Part shown: positions 1 through 9,055 of the stretch, piece after piece
Layout of the letters: every line of letters begins with the position of its first letter
Numbering within the stretch: the first letter of the stretch is position 1
Assembly: GCF_900162695.1 (NCBI RefSeq)
Contig: NZ_FUIH01000007.1
Location: forward strand, 310,001 to 374,000
Direction of reading: 5' to 3'
From: Virgibacillus siamensis
GTDB taxonomy: Bacteria; Bacillota; Bacilli; Bacillales; Amphibacillaceae
Length of the DNA: 64,000 nucleotides
Program-made: the position numbers and the translations under genes
Notes under the pieces: model-generated
What the model was told of the DNA's origin: nothing
Databases searched by the model: none
Seen by the model: only the letters and a program-made list of their open reading frames with translations

Positions 1-1532
1 AACTCCATCCTGACAATGTGGTTCTATTTTCACCAAACCCATTATTCAGCAGTTATATTGCAAATGTACTGCCTGAACTTGGAGAAGCCAATGTCAGGCA
101 ATATACCTTTTATGATTATGTGGAAAATCGGGTTGAATCAACTATTTCGGTTGAATCTCCCTTTGATCAGATGGAATATGTCCTGACACAGGAAAATCAG
201 GACGGTTACGCAGTCCGTATGAAAAATATTGATTATAAATCGGGTACAGGTTTTAAACATATGATCAATCAATTTGTAAAACATTTGATGAAGGGTGAAA
301 TTCAGTTCAGAAACATTACCCTTCATAATGAAGTCCTTATTTCCAAAGAACAAATCCGGGATTATTTCTACACCTTGGACAGTTCCATCGCCATTCCAAA
401 TAAAATGGAGCTTGTAGTTAAATGGCTGCTGAAGGAATTAAGGAAACATCAAAAGGAAGAAAAGCGGAAGGATTGGGTGATGGAGCGCGTTGAACTTCTG
501 AACAAAGAAGATTACGCACAAGCGTATTATAAAAATGAAGAAATGGATGCTGATGATCCGGCCATGGAGGAAGAGATTCTTCGTACCGAAATTGTAAAAC
601 GGGCATTTTCAGCAATAAAAAAACGTGTGAAGCGGATGGAATTTGTTCATGTATTCAAAACGTATCGTCGGTTATTTACGGAGTGGACACCACCGGAAGC
701 GCCGGAATATTGGAACGAAATATCCGATTTGACTGAGAATAATCTGCTGAAAAATTTCTTATCCTGGGAAGACGCAACACCATATCTCTATTTTAAAGAC
801 AGCATTCTTGGTGCAAGTTCGGATCGTTCGGTACGTCACCTTTTCATAGATGAAGCACAAGATTTTTCCGCATTTCAGTTTGCGTACTTGAGTGATGTTT
901 TTCCATATACCCGGATGACGTTATTGGGTGATATCAATCAGGCAATTTTTGCAAATACGGTAGAGGATAATCCATTGCTCCCGGAGCATATCAGAGAAAG
1001 CAACGAGCGGATTACCCTGACTAAAAGCTATCGCTCCACCAGACAAATTGTAATGTTCACTTCCTATTTTGCGCCGGATGGGGAGAAGATCGAACCATTT
1101 AATCGGGATGGTATGAAACCGCAGCTAATCCAATTAGAAAATGAAAAGGACTGCACTTCTGCAATGCTGCATTCAATCCACGGACTTCAGGAAAAAGGCA
1201 GCGAAACAATTGCAATTATTTGCAAGACAATGGAGGAAAGCGATGCTGTTTTCAAATCTTTGGATGGAAAAGTTCCAGTAAAACAAATAAATGAAGAAAC
1301 GTACAATTTTGAAAAAGGGCTGCTCATTCTTCCAGTCTATTTGGCGAAGGGAATCGAATTTGATGCAGTCATTATTCCGAATGCGGAATCGATGATGCAT
1401 GCGGAAAAAACACTTTTTTACACCGCTTGTACGAGGGCTATGCACCAGCTTGTGATGATTGGTGGCAAGAATATGAACGAATTATTCGGTGATATCCCGA
1501 ATTATATATATGATGTAGATTCCCGCCCTTAA
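1..1532 (+). CDS. helD: RNA polymerase recycling helicase HelD, 5'-truncated by window edge
   Basis: The reading frame is open from base 3, so the gene starts before the window and only the C-terminal ~510 residues are visible. It is a UvrD/Rep-like superfamily 1 protein. The segment near residue 270 with FIDEAQDFSAFQ is the Walker B/motif II. The later TKSYRSTRQI and the C-terminal LAKGIEFDAVIIPNAE and TACTRAMHQL stretches are motifs IV to VI. The opening VVLFSPNPLFSSYIANVLPELG is typical of HelD rather than of UvrD or PcrA. HelD binds core RNA polymerase and uses ATP to free stalled enzyme from nucleic acid. The ATP-binding Walker A and N-terminal coiled coil lie outside the window. A 21-bp repeat array begins at the stop codon. 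Confidence 0.9.
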   Translation, partial: LHPDNVVLFSPNPLFSSYIANVLPELGEANVRQYTFYDYVENRVESTISVESPFDQMEYVLTQENQDGYAVRMKNIDYKSGTGFKHMINQFVKHLMKGEIQFRNITLHNEVLISKEQIRDYFYTLDSSIAIPNKMELVVKWLLKELRKHQKEEKRKDWVMERVELLNKEDYAQAYYKNEEMDADDPAMEEEILRTEIVKRAFSAIKKRVKRMEFVHVFKTYRRLFTEWTPPEAPEYWNEISDLTENNLLKNFLSWEDATPYLYFKDSILGASSDRSVRHLFIDEAQDFSAFQFAYLSDVFPYTRMTLLGDINQAIFANTVEDNPLLPEHIRESNERITLTKSYRSTRQIVMFTSYFAPDGEKIEPFNRDGMKPQLIQLENEKDCTSAMLHSIHGLQEKGSETIAIICKTMEESDAVFKSLDGKVPVKQINEETYNFEKGLLILPVYLAKGIEFDAVIIPNAESMMHAEKTLFYTACTRAMHQLVMIGGKNMNELFGDIPNYIYDVDSRP

Positions 1533-1645
1533 AGGTTGATATCTTGTCTGTGAAGGTTGATATTCTGGCATTGATGGTTGATAACCGGAATATGACGGTT
1601 GATAACTTCTTCTTCAAGGTCGATAACGGTATACGAAGGTTGATT
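1531..1645. repeat. Intergenic array 1: six ~21-bp units, core AAGGTTGATA
   Basis: The core GGTTGAT (one copy GGTCGAT) starts at 1534, 1555, 1576, 1597, 1618 and 1638, so spacings are 21, 21, 21, 21 and 20 bp. The core is about 10 bp and the remaining 11 bp of each unit vary freely. The array starts on the helD stop codon. Read on the minus strand it stays open and gives a weak heptad pattern, but no ribosome site or start precedes it. Three further arrays with the same period and different cores lie elsewhere in the window. Confidence 0.8.
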
Positions 1646-1765
1646 CCCAGTTACGTTTGAGGGAATGGTTTTGAAATTGTAGAGGCATATTGATTTGAGA
1701 TAGGTACTCATTCCCCGTGACAATGTGTTTGAACCGCCTGCCATCGAAAAGATCTTCCGAAATCA

Positions 1766-1822
1766 TTGCAATTACTATTAAAAACGAATATTATATTAAT
1801 TGTTGGTAATATTATTCGGAAG
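1766..1822 (+). promoter_or_regulatory. Sigma-A promoter with PurR-box-like dyad before pbuG
   Basis: TTGCAA (1766-1771), a 17-bp spacer and TATTAT (1789-1794) make a good sigma-A promoter. AAAACGAATATT (1781-1792) fits the PurR half-site AWWWCGAACWWT with one mismatch. A weaker inverted half-site, ATTATTCGGAAG, lies at 1811-1822, 18 bp away. B. subtilis pbuG belongs to the PurR regulon, which makes the reading plausible. No purine-riboswitch core was recognised here. Confidence 0.5.
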
Positions 1823-1826
1823 TTAG

Positions 1827-3125
1827 GTGGAAAACGTGGAGAAACTATTTAAGTTTAAACAAAACAATACAGATATCCGAACAGAAGTTGTCGCGGGGAT
1901 TACAACTTTTTTGACCATGGTCTATATTATTGTGGTAAACCCGGCGATTTTATCTGCAGCGGGTATTCCATTTGAACAGGTCTTTATGGCGACAGTTATT
2001 TCCGCAGTTGTCGGGACGGTATTTATGGCACTGGGGGCGAACTATCCGATTGCCATTGCTCCTGGTATGGGAATGAATGCATATTTTGCCAGTGTTGCTG
2101 CAAGCCAGGATGTATCATATCAGATTGTACTGGGAACGGTTTTTCTCGCCGGAATTATTTTTATTGTGTTAAGTTTTACCAAATTGCGTGAGACGTTGAT
2201 TGAAGCGATTCCTCCATCACTTAAATTTGGTATCACATCCGGAATTGGCTTGTTTATTGCGTTTCTCGGGTTAAAAATGTCCGGAATAGTAGTCCCGAAT
2301 GAAGCAAACATGATCGGGTTTGGTGATTTGCACCAGCCATTGACATTGCTGACACTGGCTGGTCTTTTCATTACGTTAATGTTAATGGCGTGGAATATTA
2401 AAGGGGCATTATTCATTGGGATGCTTGTTACCGGGATTATCGGATTCTTCACAGGTCAACTCGATTTCAATGGTGTAGCATCAATGCCTCCCGCTCCAGT
2501 ATTTTTTGACCTTGATATTGGCGGTGTTTTTGCCAATGGTCTTTATACTGTTATATTTGCCTTTTTGCTTGTTACCATTTTTGATACTACCGGAACGATG
2601 ATTGGTGTGGCTGAGCAGGCGGGCTTCATGAAAAATGGGAAGCTGCCGCGGGCCAAATCGGCGTTGTTGGCGGATGCAACAGCTACTACTGTCGGCTCTA
2701 TGTTTGGGACAAGTCCTTCATCTGCATATGTTGAGTCAACATCTGGTGTTGCGGCAGGCGGCAGAACAGGACTGACATCAATTGTAGTTGCAGTTTTGTT
2801 CGCAATTTCCATTTTCTTTACACCTATTATCAGTGCAATTGCTGATTTGCCTGCAATAACGGCACCGGTTTTAATCATCGTTGGCTGTTTTATGATGGAT
2901 GGTTTGGCACGGATTAATTGGAAAACATTCGACGAGGCATTCCCGGCATTTGCAATTATTATTATGATGCCGTTAACGTCAAGTATTGCAACGGGAATAT
3001 CCGTCGGCTTTATCACATATCCGCTCCTGAAACTAGTCAGTGGAAAAGGAAAAGATGTTCATTGGATCCTGTACTTTTTTGGAATTATTTTTGTGCTGCA
3101 AATGATTTTCTTCCCGGCACATTAA
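1827..3125 (+). CDS. pbuG: NCS2-family hypoxanthine/guanine permease (PbuG-like)
   Basis: A 432-residue polytopic membrane protein of the AzgA/PbuG branch of nucleobase:cation symporter 2, which imports hypoxanthine and guanine for purine salvage. Family marks include the N-terminal TEVVAGITTFLTMVYIIVVNP, the conserved APGMGMNAYF loop and the IFDTTGTMIGVAEQAG segment with the GTSPSSAYVESTSGVAAGGRTG stretch that follows it. It has 12-14 hydrophobic segments. The start is a GTG at 1827 (CGGAAG ahead) or, equally likely, the in-frame GTG at 1836, which has AGGTGG five bases upstream. It is monocistronic, between its own promoter and a strong terminator. Confidence 0.88.
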   Translation: MENVEKLFKFKQNNTDIRTEVVAGITTFLTMVYIIVVNPAILSAAGIPFEQVFMATVISAVVGTVFMALGANYPIAIAPGMGMNAYFASVAASQDVSYQIVLGTVFLAGIIFIVLSFTKLRETLIEAIPPSLKFGITSGIGLFIAFLGLKMSGIVVPNEANMIGFGDLHQPLTLLTLAGLFITLMLMAWNIKGALFIGMLVTGIIGFFTGQLDFNGVASMPPAPVFFDLDIGGVFANGLYTVIFAFLLVTIFDTTGTMIGVAEQAGFMKNGKLPRAKSALLADATATTVGSMFGTSPSSAYVESTSGVAAGGRTGLTSIVVAVLFAISIFFTPIISAIADLPAITAPVLIIVGCFMMDGLARINWKTFDEAFPAFAIIIMMPLTSSIATGISVGFITYPLLKLVSGKGKDVHWILYFFGIIFVLQMIFFPAH

Positions 3126-3129
3126 TGTT

Positions 3130-3165
3130 AAGGGCTTCAGCTGGATAACCAGTTGAAGCCTTTTT
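3130..3165 (+). terminator. Terminator of pbuG
   Basis: AAGGGCTTCAGCTGG pairs with CCAGTTGAAGCCTTTTT around an ATAA loop, with a T-run on the plus strand. Confidence 0.85.
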
Positions 3166-3181
3166 ACATTAGATTACCGAA

Positions 3182-3345
3182 TGAGCCACGTCCAGCCCCA
3201 GCGCCCAGAAAGGCATTTATATCGATAGAACAGCGGGTATATCGGCACTACTGCCTGTTCAAGCCCGATTGGTTCAACTAATATTCAGCGGGAAACCACT
3301 ACTGAATAAAGTTTCACTATATACGTTGCTAAACGGGTGCTTGCG
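3182..3345. repeat. Probable dispersed intergenic repeat remnant
   Basis: This non-coding stretch contains GTCCAGCCCCAGCGCCCAG (3190-3208) and, further on, an ATTCAGCGG...CTGAAT hairpin followed by AAAGTTTCACTATA. Both look like fragments of short repeats that recur between genes in Bacillaceae; that is recollection, not a search. No open reading frame with a ribosome site is present. A T-run follows at about 3347. Confidence 0.4.
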
Positions 3346-3412
3346 CTTTTTTTTTATGATTAATTAAGTCAGGGTCAAGGGTATACTAAAAAAAGATTAC
3401 CGAAAATATAAC

Positions 3413-3441
3413 TTGCAAGACGTCTGACAACCTGCTAAAAT
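3413..3441 (+). promoter_or_regulatory. Sigma-A promoter of the nucleoside transporter gene
   Basis: TTGCAA (3413-3418), a 17-bp spacer and TAAAAT (3436-3441). The spacer begins with the perfect palindrome AGACGTCT (3418-3425), which could be an operator. Confidence 0.6.
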
Positions 3442-3494
3442 CACTTATGGATTTGAAAACAGTTTCAGACAACTATGATAAGGGAGGATCATAC

Positions 3495-4685
3495 GTGGAA
3501 ATTCTTCTTGGGTTATTGGCAATTATTATCGTTCTGGGTATTGCGTACTTAATGTCCAATGACCGAAAAAATATTAATTACCTCGGTGTCGGGGTTATGT
3601 TGGTTGGACAACTATTAACAACTTGGTTCATGTTTGCAACAGATATTGGTCAAGCTGTTATAAATGGTATTTCAGCCGGATTTAACAAATTGATTGAATT
3701 CGGTACGGAAGGAATTAATTTCATATTGGGCGGTGTGGCACGGGTAGATGGTGGAAGCATCTTTTTCTTTGATGTGCTGCTTCTGATTATCTTTTTCTCG
3801 ACAATTTTGTCTGTATTGACGTATTTAAAAATCTTGCCCCCAATTATTAAATATCTTGGTGGTTTTTTATCAAAAGTTACCGGTTTGCCGCGAATAGAAT
3901 CATTCAACGCAGTGAACAGTATCTTTTTTGGGCAGTCAGAAGCATTGCTGGCTATAAAATCACAATTTCACCATTTAAGTGAAAACAGATTGTACATTGT
4001 CAGTGCATCTGCAATGGGATCTGTATCTGCATCGATTGTAGGGGCGTATATCCAAATTTTACCGCCCGAATACGTGCTCGTGGCATTGCCTTTGAATATG
4101 TTCAGTGCACTGATGATTGCATCCGTAATCGCACCGGTTAATGTTCCGAAAGAAGAGGATCATGTTGATATAAAAGAAGTTTCAACTGATAAAAGTCTTT
4201 TTGAAGCAATGGGTAATGGTGCACTTGACGGCGGAAAAATTGCATTAATTGTTGCAGCGATGCTTGTTGCCTTTATTGCCTCGTTAAATCTGGTTAATTG
4301 GCTTATTCAATTCATTTTTGCGGGAGTTACACTTCAGGAAATACTTGGCTATGTTCTTGCCCCAATTGGTATACTGATGGGGATTGACCCAAGTGAAGTA
4401 ATTAAGGCAGGCGGCGTAATGGGTACCAAAATCGTGACAAATGAATTTGTGGCCATGCTGGAATTTGAAAAAATGCTTGGAAGCATGTCGGAAAAAACAA
4501 TCGGTATCGTGACTGTATTTTTGACCAGTTTTGCAAACTTTTCATCGATTGGAATCATTGCCGGTTCTGTACAAGCCATCGACAGTAAAAAAGCTGTTGA
4601 GGTTTCCGGATTTGGCATGAAACTTCTGATTGGTGCGACATTGGCATCTATCTTGTCAGCAACAGTTGCAGGCCTGTTTCTTTAG
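3495..4685 (+). CDS. Concentrative nucleoside transporter (CNT/NupC family)
   Basis: A 396-residue membrane protein that imports nucleosides with a proton or sodium ion. Family marks are EGINFILGGVARVDGGSIFFFDVLL, the IESFNAVNSIFFGQSEALLAIK region and the C-terminal GVMGTKIVTNEFVAMLEF and FANFSSIGIIAGS motifs that form the substrate and cation site. The start chosen is GTG 3495, because AAGGGAGG lies 7 bases upstream; an earlier in-frame ATG at 3447 has no ribosome site. It follows pbuG, giving a local purine and nucleoside uptake pair, but each has its own promoter and terminator. Which nucleosides it prefers cannot be read from the sequence. Confidence 0.88.
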   Translation: MEILLGLLAIIIVLGIAYLMSNDRKNINYLGVGVMLVGQLLTTWFMFATDIGQAVINGISAGFNKLIEFGTEGINFILGGVARVDGGSIFFFDVLLLIIFFSTILSVLTYLKILPPIIKYLGGFLSKVTGLPRIESFNAVNSIFFGQSEALLAIKSQFHHLSENRLYIVSASAMGSVSASIVGAYIQILPPEYVLVALPLNMFSALMIASVIAPVNVPKEEDHVDIKEVSTDKSLFEAMGNGALDGGKIALIVAAMLVAFIASLNLVNWLIQFIFAGVTLQEILGYVLAPIGILMGIDPSEVIKAGGVMGTKIVTNEFVAMLEFEKMLGSMSEKTIGIVTVFLTSFANFSSIGIIAGSVQAIDSKKAVEVSGFGMKLLIGATLASILSATVAGLFL

Positions 4686-4690
4686 ATTTT

Positions 4691-4723
4691 AAAAAAACCG
4701 TCTCATGTGCAGGCGGTTTTTTT
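4691..4723 (+). terminator. Terminator of the nucleoside transporter gene
   Basis: CCGTCT and AGGCGG pair around CATGTGC, flanked by A7 and T7. Confidence 0.8.
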
Positions 4724-4805
4724 AACTCTTTATTGTGGAATGTGTATTGTTTTGAGATAATTTAAGCAGATGTATTTTGTTTTACGAAAGAAGGGGGCTA
4801 AACTG

Positions 4806-5876
4806 ATGGGTGCAAACCGAATTATGTTTACCGGCGGTGGAACTGCCGGCCACGTTATAGTCAACCTTGCTCTCATTCCGATTTTCCAAAAAGAGGGCTG
4901 GGAAATTGATTATATAGGTTCCAAAGGTGGTATTGAGCGTAAACTGATAGAGAAGCTTGACGGCGTTACATATTATCCGATTTCAACAGGAAAATTAAGA
5001 AGATATATGTCAAAAGAAAATTTTAAGGACCCATTCAAAGTGATGAAAGGTACCATGCAGGCATGGCGGATAATCGGTAAACGGAAACCGTCCGTCATTT
5101 TTTCCAAAGGTGGATTTGTGTCAGTTCCTGTCATCATGGCCGCCAAGATGCGTGGTGTGCCATCGATTATTCACGAATCCGATTTTACACCGGGACTCGC
5201 AAATAAATTAGCGATTCCATTTGCTGAAAAGGTGCTTGCGACATTCCCGGAAACAATGAATTACCTGCCGGAGGAAAAAGCGGAATATGTTGGTGCTGTA
5301 ATCCGCGATGAACTTTTCGAAGGTGACAAGGAAGAGGGACTGAATCACTGCGGGTTTGACCAAAAGAAACCAGTGTTGCTGATAATGGGCGGCAGCGGCG
5401 GTTCCGAGAAAATCAATCAAACTGTAAGAAGCAGTCTTGATAAATTGTTGCCGGAATTTCAGATTGTCCATATTTGCGGTTATGACAAGATGGATGAATC
5501 CTATAATCAGGAAGGTTATAGGCAATTTGAATATGTAAATGAGGAATTAAAAGATCTTTTCGCTGCAGCAGACTTTATCCTTTCCCGGGCAGGATCCAAT
5601 GCCATTTTTGAATTTTTGGCATTGCGAAAGCCGATGCTGCTGGTGCCATTATCAAGGCAGGCAAGCAGGGGAGATCAAATTATCAACGCACAATCATTTA
5701 AGGAACAGGGGTATGCCCGTATTTTGGAAGAAGAGGAAATGAGTGAAGAATCGCTTGTTAGCGAGTTATTCAAGCTTAAGGAAAAATCTCCTGTCATTAC
5801 AGATAATATGAAAAAGTACCACAGCGACAAATCCCGTGACCGGGTAATTGAAATTATAAAAACGACTATGAACTAA
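4806..5876 (+). CDS. murG: MurG-type UDP-GlcNAc: lipid I N-acetylglucosaminyltransferase (stand-alone copy)
   Basis: A 356-residue GT-B fold glycosyltransferase. It transfers GlcNAc from UDP-GlcNAc to lipid I at the inner face of the membrane, producing lipid II. The N-terminal FTGGGTAGHV is the glycine-rich loop, VIFSKGGFVSVPVIMAA and IHESDFTPGLANKLA are acceptor-domain signatures, and LIMGGSGGSEKIN with LSRAGSNAIFEFLALRKPMLLVPL form the donor site. AGAAGGGGG eight bases before ATG 4806 sets the start; the ATG at 4770 has none. The gene stands outside any division/cell-wall cluster and resembles the GTAGH-type MurG that some Bacilli carry besides the dcw copy. Whether this is the only murG cannot be told here. 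Confidence 0.87.
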   Translation: MGANRIMFTGGGTAGHVIVNLALIPIFQKEGWEIDYIGSKGGIERKLIEKLDGVTYYPISTGKLRRYMSKENFKDPFKVMKGTMQAWRIIGKRKPSVIFSKGGFVSVPVIMAAKMRGVPSIIHESDFTPGLANKLAIPFAEKVLATFPETMNYLPEEKAEYVGAVIRDELFEGDKEEGLNHCGFDQKKPVLLIMGGSGGSEKINQTVRSSLDKLLPEFQIVHICGYDKMDESYNQEGYRQFEYVNEELKDLFAAADFILSRAGSNAIFEFLALRKPMLLVPLSRQASRGDQIINAQSFKEQGYARILEEEEMSEESLVSELFKLKEKSPVITDNMKKYHSDKSRDRVIEIIKTTMN

Positions 5877-5910
5877 AAAAACTGACTCCCAATTGTGGAG
5901 TCAGTTTTTT
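5875..5910. terminator. Bidirectional terminator, murG / MMPL gene
   Basis: ACTGACTCC and GGAGTCAGT pair perfectly around CAATTGT, with A6 before and T6 after. It serves the convergent genes on both sides. Confidence 0.9.
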
Positions 5911-5932
5911 GTTTTGGTTTGTCGCCGAATAT

Positions 5933-8900
5933 TTATTTTTTAAATGGCCACCAGTTTGCTTTGCCGAACAGGCGGACCAATACTGGTATAAACAACGGCA
6001 GCATTACAAAAGCATAAAGGAACAGGCCGAAGATGACGACTGTTGCAATTTGCAGAAGTGACAGAACACCTGATGGGAGCATTGCTCCAAATGTTCCGGC
6101 CAAAATGATTGCCGCTGAAATGATAACTGTTCCCATGTTTTTCATGGCAGACAGCAATGCCTCTTTAATGCTGCCATTTTTATATTCATTGAAGCGGTCC
6201 ATTACAAAGATGCTGTAATCGATACCGAGTGCCATGAGCATAACAAAAGCGAAAAATGGGATAGCCCATGACAGTCCCGCATAATCAAATATATTAACAA
6301 AGATCAGCTCAGCAAAAGCCATCGATGTGAAATACGTCAGAATCAAGGATCCAATCAGGTAGATTGGCATGATTAATGAACGGAGCAGGATCACAAGGAT
6401 AATGAAAATACCTGCTATCATCAAAATGGCTGTTCGGGTATAGTCAGCATCGGAGATATTCTGCAAATCATTGTTCGTACTGCTGACCCCGCCAATTTTT
6501 GGATCGCTGTTGGCAAAAACAGTGTCCTTTTTGTTGTCATTAAATGTTTTTTCGATTTTATCAACCATCTGGATAGCTTTGGTTGAATACGGATTTGAAT
6601 CAAGTACGACATCGAACTTGGCAATGGTTTTGTCATCAGAAAGATACGGTTTTGTACCTTCGATGAAATCTTCATTTTCCACTGCCTGTTTTGGAATCAC
6701 AACCGTACTGTCAGTGCTGTTTGTCTCAAAATCACCGAGATAACGCTCAACATCGTTTAATCCGTTATTGATTTTTTTCAGGCCGTCAGAACTGTCATCC
6801 AAGCCGCCGGATAATTTTTTTAGCTGGCTTTGCATATCCGAAAATGCGGTCTTCAATTCTTTTTGACCGCCATAAATTTGCGACAGGCCATCCTGCAGGT
6901 TCGGTATTTTATTGACAACTTGGCCTTGACCATCAGCTGCCTGGTTCAGACCGGATTGCAGTTGTTCAATGGCACTGATTAATTGGCCAATTCCATCTGA
7001 CAATTTTTGCTGTCCGGCGATGGATTGTTCGAATTTGCTGTTCAACGTGTTTAATGGAGCGATAACTTTTTGTTGAACCTGGTCTTCGGCACCGGAAAGT
7101 TTTTTTAGTTGTTCTTGCATCTGTTTGATGCCATCGATAGTTCCGTCAATCTGCCCAATGGCTGTTTTTAATGCTTTGCTATTTTTTAATTCGGGATTTT
7201 GTTCCATAACTGTTTGAATATTGTTTTTGGCATCATTAAGTGTTTCGATCATGGCCTGCAAATCACTTGCTGGTACTGATTTCGCACCGAATTGATCCAG
7301 CCCGTTGGCAATCTCCTGATACCCATTGAGCAGCTTTTGATTTCCGGCAATCGATTGATCCAGATTACTTTTAATCGTTTGCAGATTGCTCTTGATCTCC
7401 TCTGCACCTGTTGCACCTGACTGAATCCCGTTTTGAATTTCACCGAGTGCATTGCTGATGTCCCCAAGGCCATTATTTGCTTTTTGTGTTCCTTGCATCA
7501 GCTGATTGACACCTTCTTCCGCATTTTGTAACTGCGGCAAGGATTTGTTCAGTTCAGAAGCAGCTTCCTGCAGGCCGTCCTGAATTTTTTTGATGCCTTT
7601 TGTACTTTTATCAACTCCGCCGGCAAGTTGGTCTGTCTGACTTTTTACAAGAAAGTCGTCAATAATTTCACCAGCCGGTCTTGTTGCACTGCGAACCTGA
7701 TCGACACCGTCCATTTGTGCCAGTTCCTGTGAAATATCAGCTATATCCTGGTATTCACTTACAGAATCAATCGGATGATCCGCTTTAACAACTACGGTAG
7801 ATGGCATCGTCTGACCGGGACCAAAGCTATCCGCAATCATGTTAAACCCTTCTACGGATCCATATTCATCACCGATTTCTTCAAGCGAGTTATAGGATTT
7901 GGCGCCATCGTAAGTCAATAGGGCAGGTACAGTAATGACAGCAACAATTAACAGCGCCAAAATCGGTCGAGCCCAGGCGAATTTTCCGGCGGTTCCCCAG
8001 ATCCTGCTTTCTTTATGACTGACATTTTTATCAAACGGCCAAAAGAGTTTTTTTCCTAAGACAGTCAGGAAAAACGGCACTAATGTCGCAAGTGCAATGA
8101 GGACAACTGCGACACCAACTGCTACTGCAACAGCAGATTGGTATAGGGAAAAAGTTGAAAGTCCAATTGTGGAAAACCCAATCAGAACAGCCAAACCTGC
8201 GAAAAAGATTGTTTTCCCGCCAGATTTATAAGTTGCTATAACTGCATCCTTTACCGATTCTTGGGTGCTTATTTCTTCTTTGAATCTGCTGATCAATAAA
8301 ATGCAGTAATCCGTTCCGATTCCAAACATGACAGCAACCATGAATATTTGGGTAAAGGTTGATAACGGAAATCCGGCAGTATCCGCTAAAATTGCAACGA
8401 CACCTTGTGCAGCAAGATAGCTTATGCCAACGGTCAAGAGTGGGATAAATGGTGCCACTACAGACTTAAAGACGGCAAACAAGATAATCAGGATGAGTAC
8501 AACCGTAATTATTTCAGTTTTTTTCAGACCTTCTTGCGAGTTTTTAATGATGTCCTGCTGAATGTAATCCTGTCCGGTAAGATAATGCTCTACCTTGATA
8601 TCATCAACTGTATTGTAAATTTTCTCCCTGGATTGATCAATCTCCTGATTTTTCAGGGAAACACTGAATGGAACTAATATAGTTGAGTCGTCTTTAGAAA
8701 CGGTTTGTTCCTCAATTTTTTTATCATCCGTAAACGCCAGAATATCTGAAATTCCGAGGTGATCTTTATTTCTTTTTAGTTGATTGATTGCGTTTTTGAC
8801 TTCATTTTTTTCAGATTTATCGAGCCCATTATCATCATGGAATACAAGGACAGCACTTGTTGTTTGCGCTCCGTTATCCGAAGACATTTCCTCAAGTAAC

Positions 8901-9055
8901 TCTTGTGCCTCTTGTGATGGATAATCCTCAGGTACAGTAATCTGTCCTTTTTTACTGACAAGTTCCTGCAGGTTTGGCGCCAGGATAAATAACGCTGCTA
9001 CTCCGATTACCCAGGCAGCTGCGATCAGCCATCTGAAGCGTAAAATGTGTTTCAT
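5933..9055 (-). CDS. MMPL/RND-family transporter (YdgH-like)
   Basis: A 1040-residue membrane protein with the duplicated RND/MMPL layout. There is one N-terminal helix, an outer loop, a block of about five helices (residues ~175-335, with FGIGTDYCILLISRFKEE), then helix 7, a very long outer region (~390-860) and a second helix block with ALGIDYSIFVMDRFNEY. The second outer region contains repeated coiled-coil stretches (LxxGxxQL/NGLxxI patterns) like phage-infection/YhgE-type proteins. The GTDY and GIDYS motifs carry the aspartate-tyrosine pairs used for proton coupling. Substrate is unknown; lipids or amphiphilic drugs are typical. It overlaps the upstream MarR gene by 4 bp, as in the B. 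subtilis ydgG-ydgH pair, so it is probably derepressed by a ligand of that regulator. Confidence 0.88.
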   Translation of the reverse strand: MKHILRFRWLIAAAWVIGVAALFILAPNLQELVSKKGQITVPEDYPSQEAQELLEEMSSDNGAQTTSAVLVFHDDNGLDKSEKNEVKNAINQLKRNKDHLGISDILAFTDDKKIEEQTVSKDDSTILVPFSVSLKNQEIDQSREKIYNTVDDIKVEHYLTGQDYIQQDIIKNSQEGLKKTEIITVVLILIILFAVFKSVVAPFIPLLTVGISYLAAQGVVAILADTAGFPLSTFTQIFMVAVMFGIGTDYCILLISRFKEEISTQESVKDAVIATYKSGGKTIFFAGLAVLIGFSTIGLSTFSLYQSAVAVAVGVAVVLIALATLVPFFLTVLGKKLFWPFDKNVSHKESRIWGTAGKFAWARPILALLIVAVITVPALLTYDGAKSYNSLEEIGDEYGSVEGFNMIADSFGPGQTMPSTVVVKADHPIDSVSEYQDIADISQELAQMDGVDQVRSATRPAGEIIDDFLVKSQTDQLAGGVDKSTKGIKKIQDGLQEAASELNKSLPQLQNAEEGVNQLMQGTQKANNGLGDISNALGEIQNGIQSGATGAEEIKSNLQTIKSNLDQSIAGNQKLLNGYQEIANGLDQFGAKSVPASDLQAMIETLNDAKNNIQTVMEQNPELKNSKALKTAIGQIDGTIDGIKQMQEQLKKLSGAEDQVQQKVIAPLNTLNSKFEQSIAGQQKLSDGIGQLISAIEQLQSGLNQAADGQGQVVNKIPNLQDGLSQIYGGQKELKTAFSDMQSQLKKLSGGLDDSSDGLKKINNGLNDVERYLGDFETNSTDSTVVIPKQAVENEDFIEGTKPYLSDDKTIAKFDVVLDSNPYSTKAIQMVDKIEKTFNDNKKDTVFANSDPKIGGVSSTNNDLQNISDADYTRTAILMIAGIFIILVILLRSLIMPIYLIGSLILTYFTSMAFAELIFVNIFDYAGLSWAIPFFAFVMLMALGIDYSIFVMDRFNEYKNGSIKEALLSAMKNMGTVIISAAIILAGTFGAMLPSGVLSLLQIATVVIFGLFLYAFVMLPLFIPVLVRLFGKANWWPFKK

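Noticed and set aside
1529..1744. Minus-strand ORF with heptad pattern over array 1
   Set aside because: No ribosome site; the pattern follows from a 21-bp repeat, and the last 20-bp step breaks the phase.
1646..1826. Purine riboswitch upstream of pbuG
   Set aside because: No recognisable conserved loops; a PurR-like dyad seems a better reading.
2543..3016. 157-codon minus-strand ORF inside pbuG
   Set aside because: Shadow of a well-supported permease gene; composition is that of antisense hydrophobic codons.
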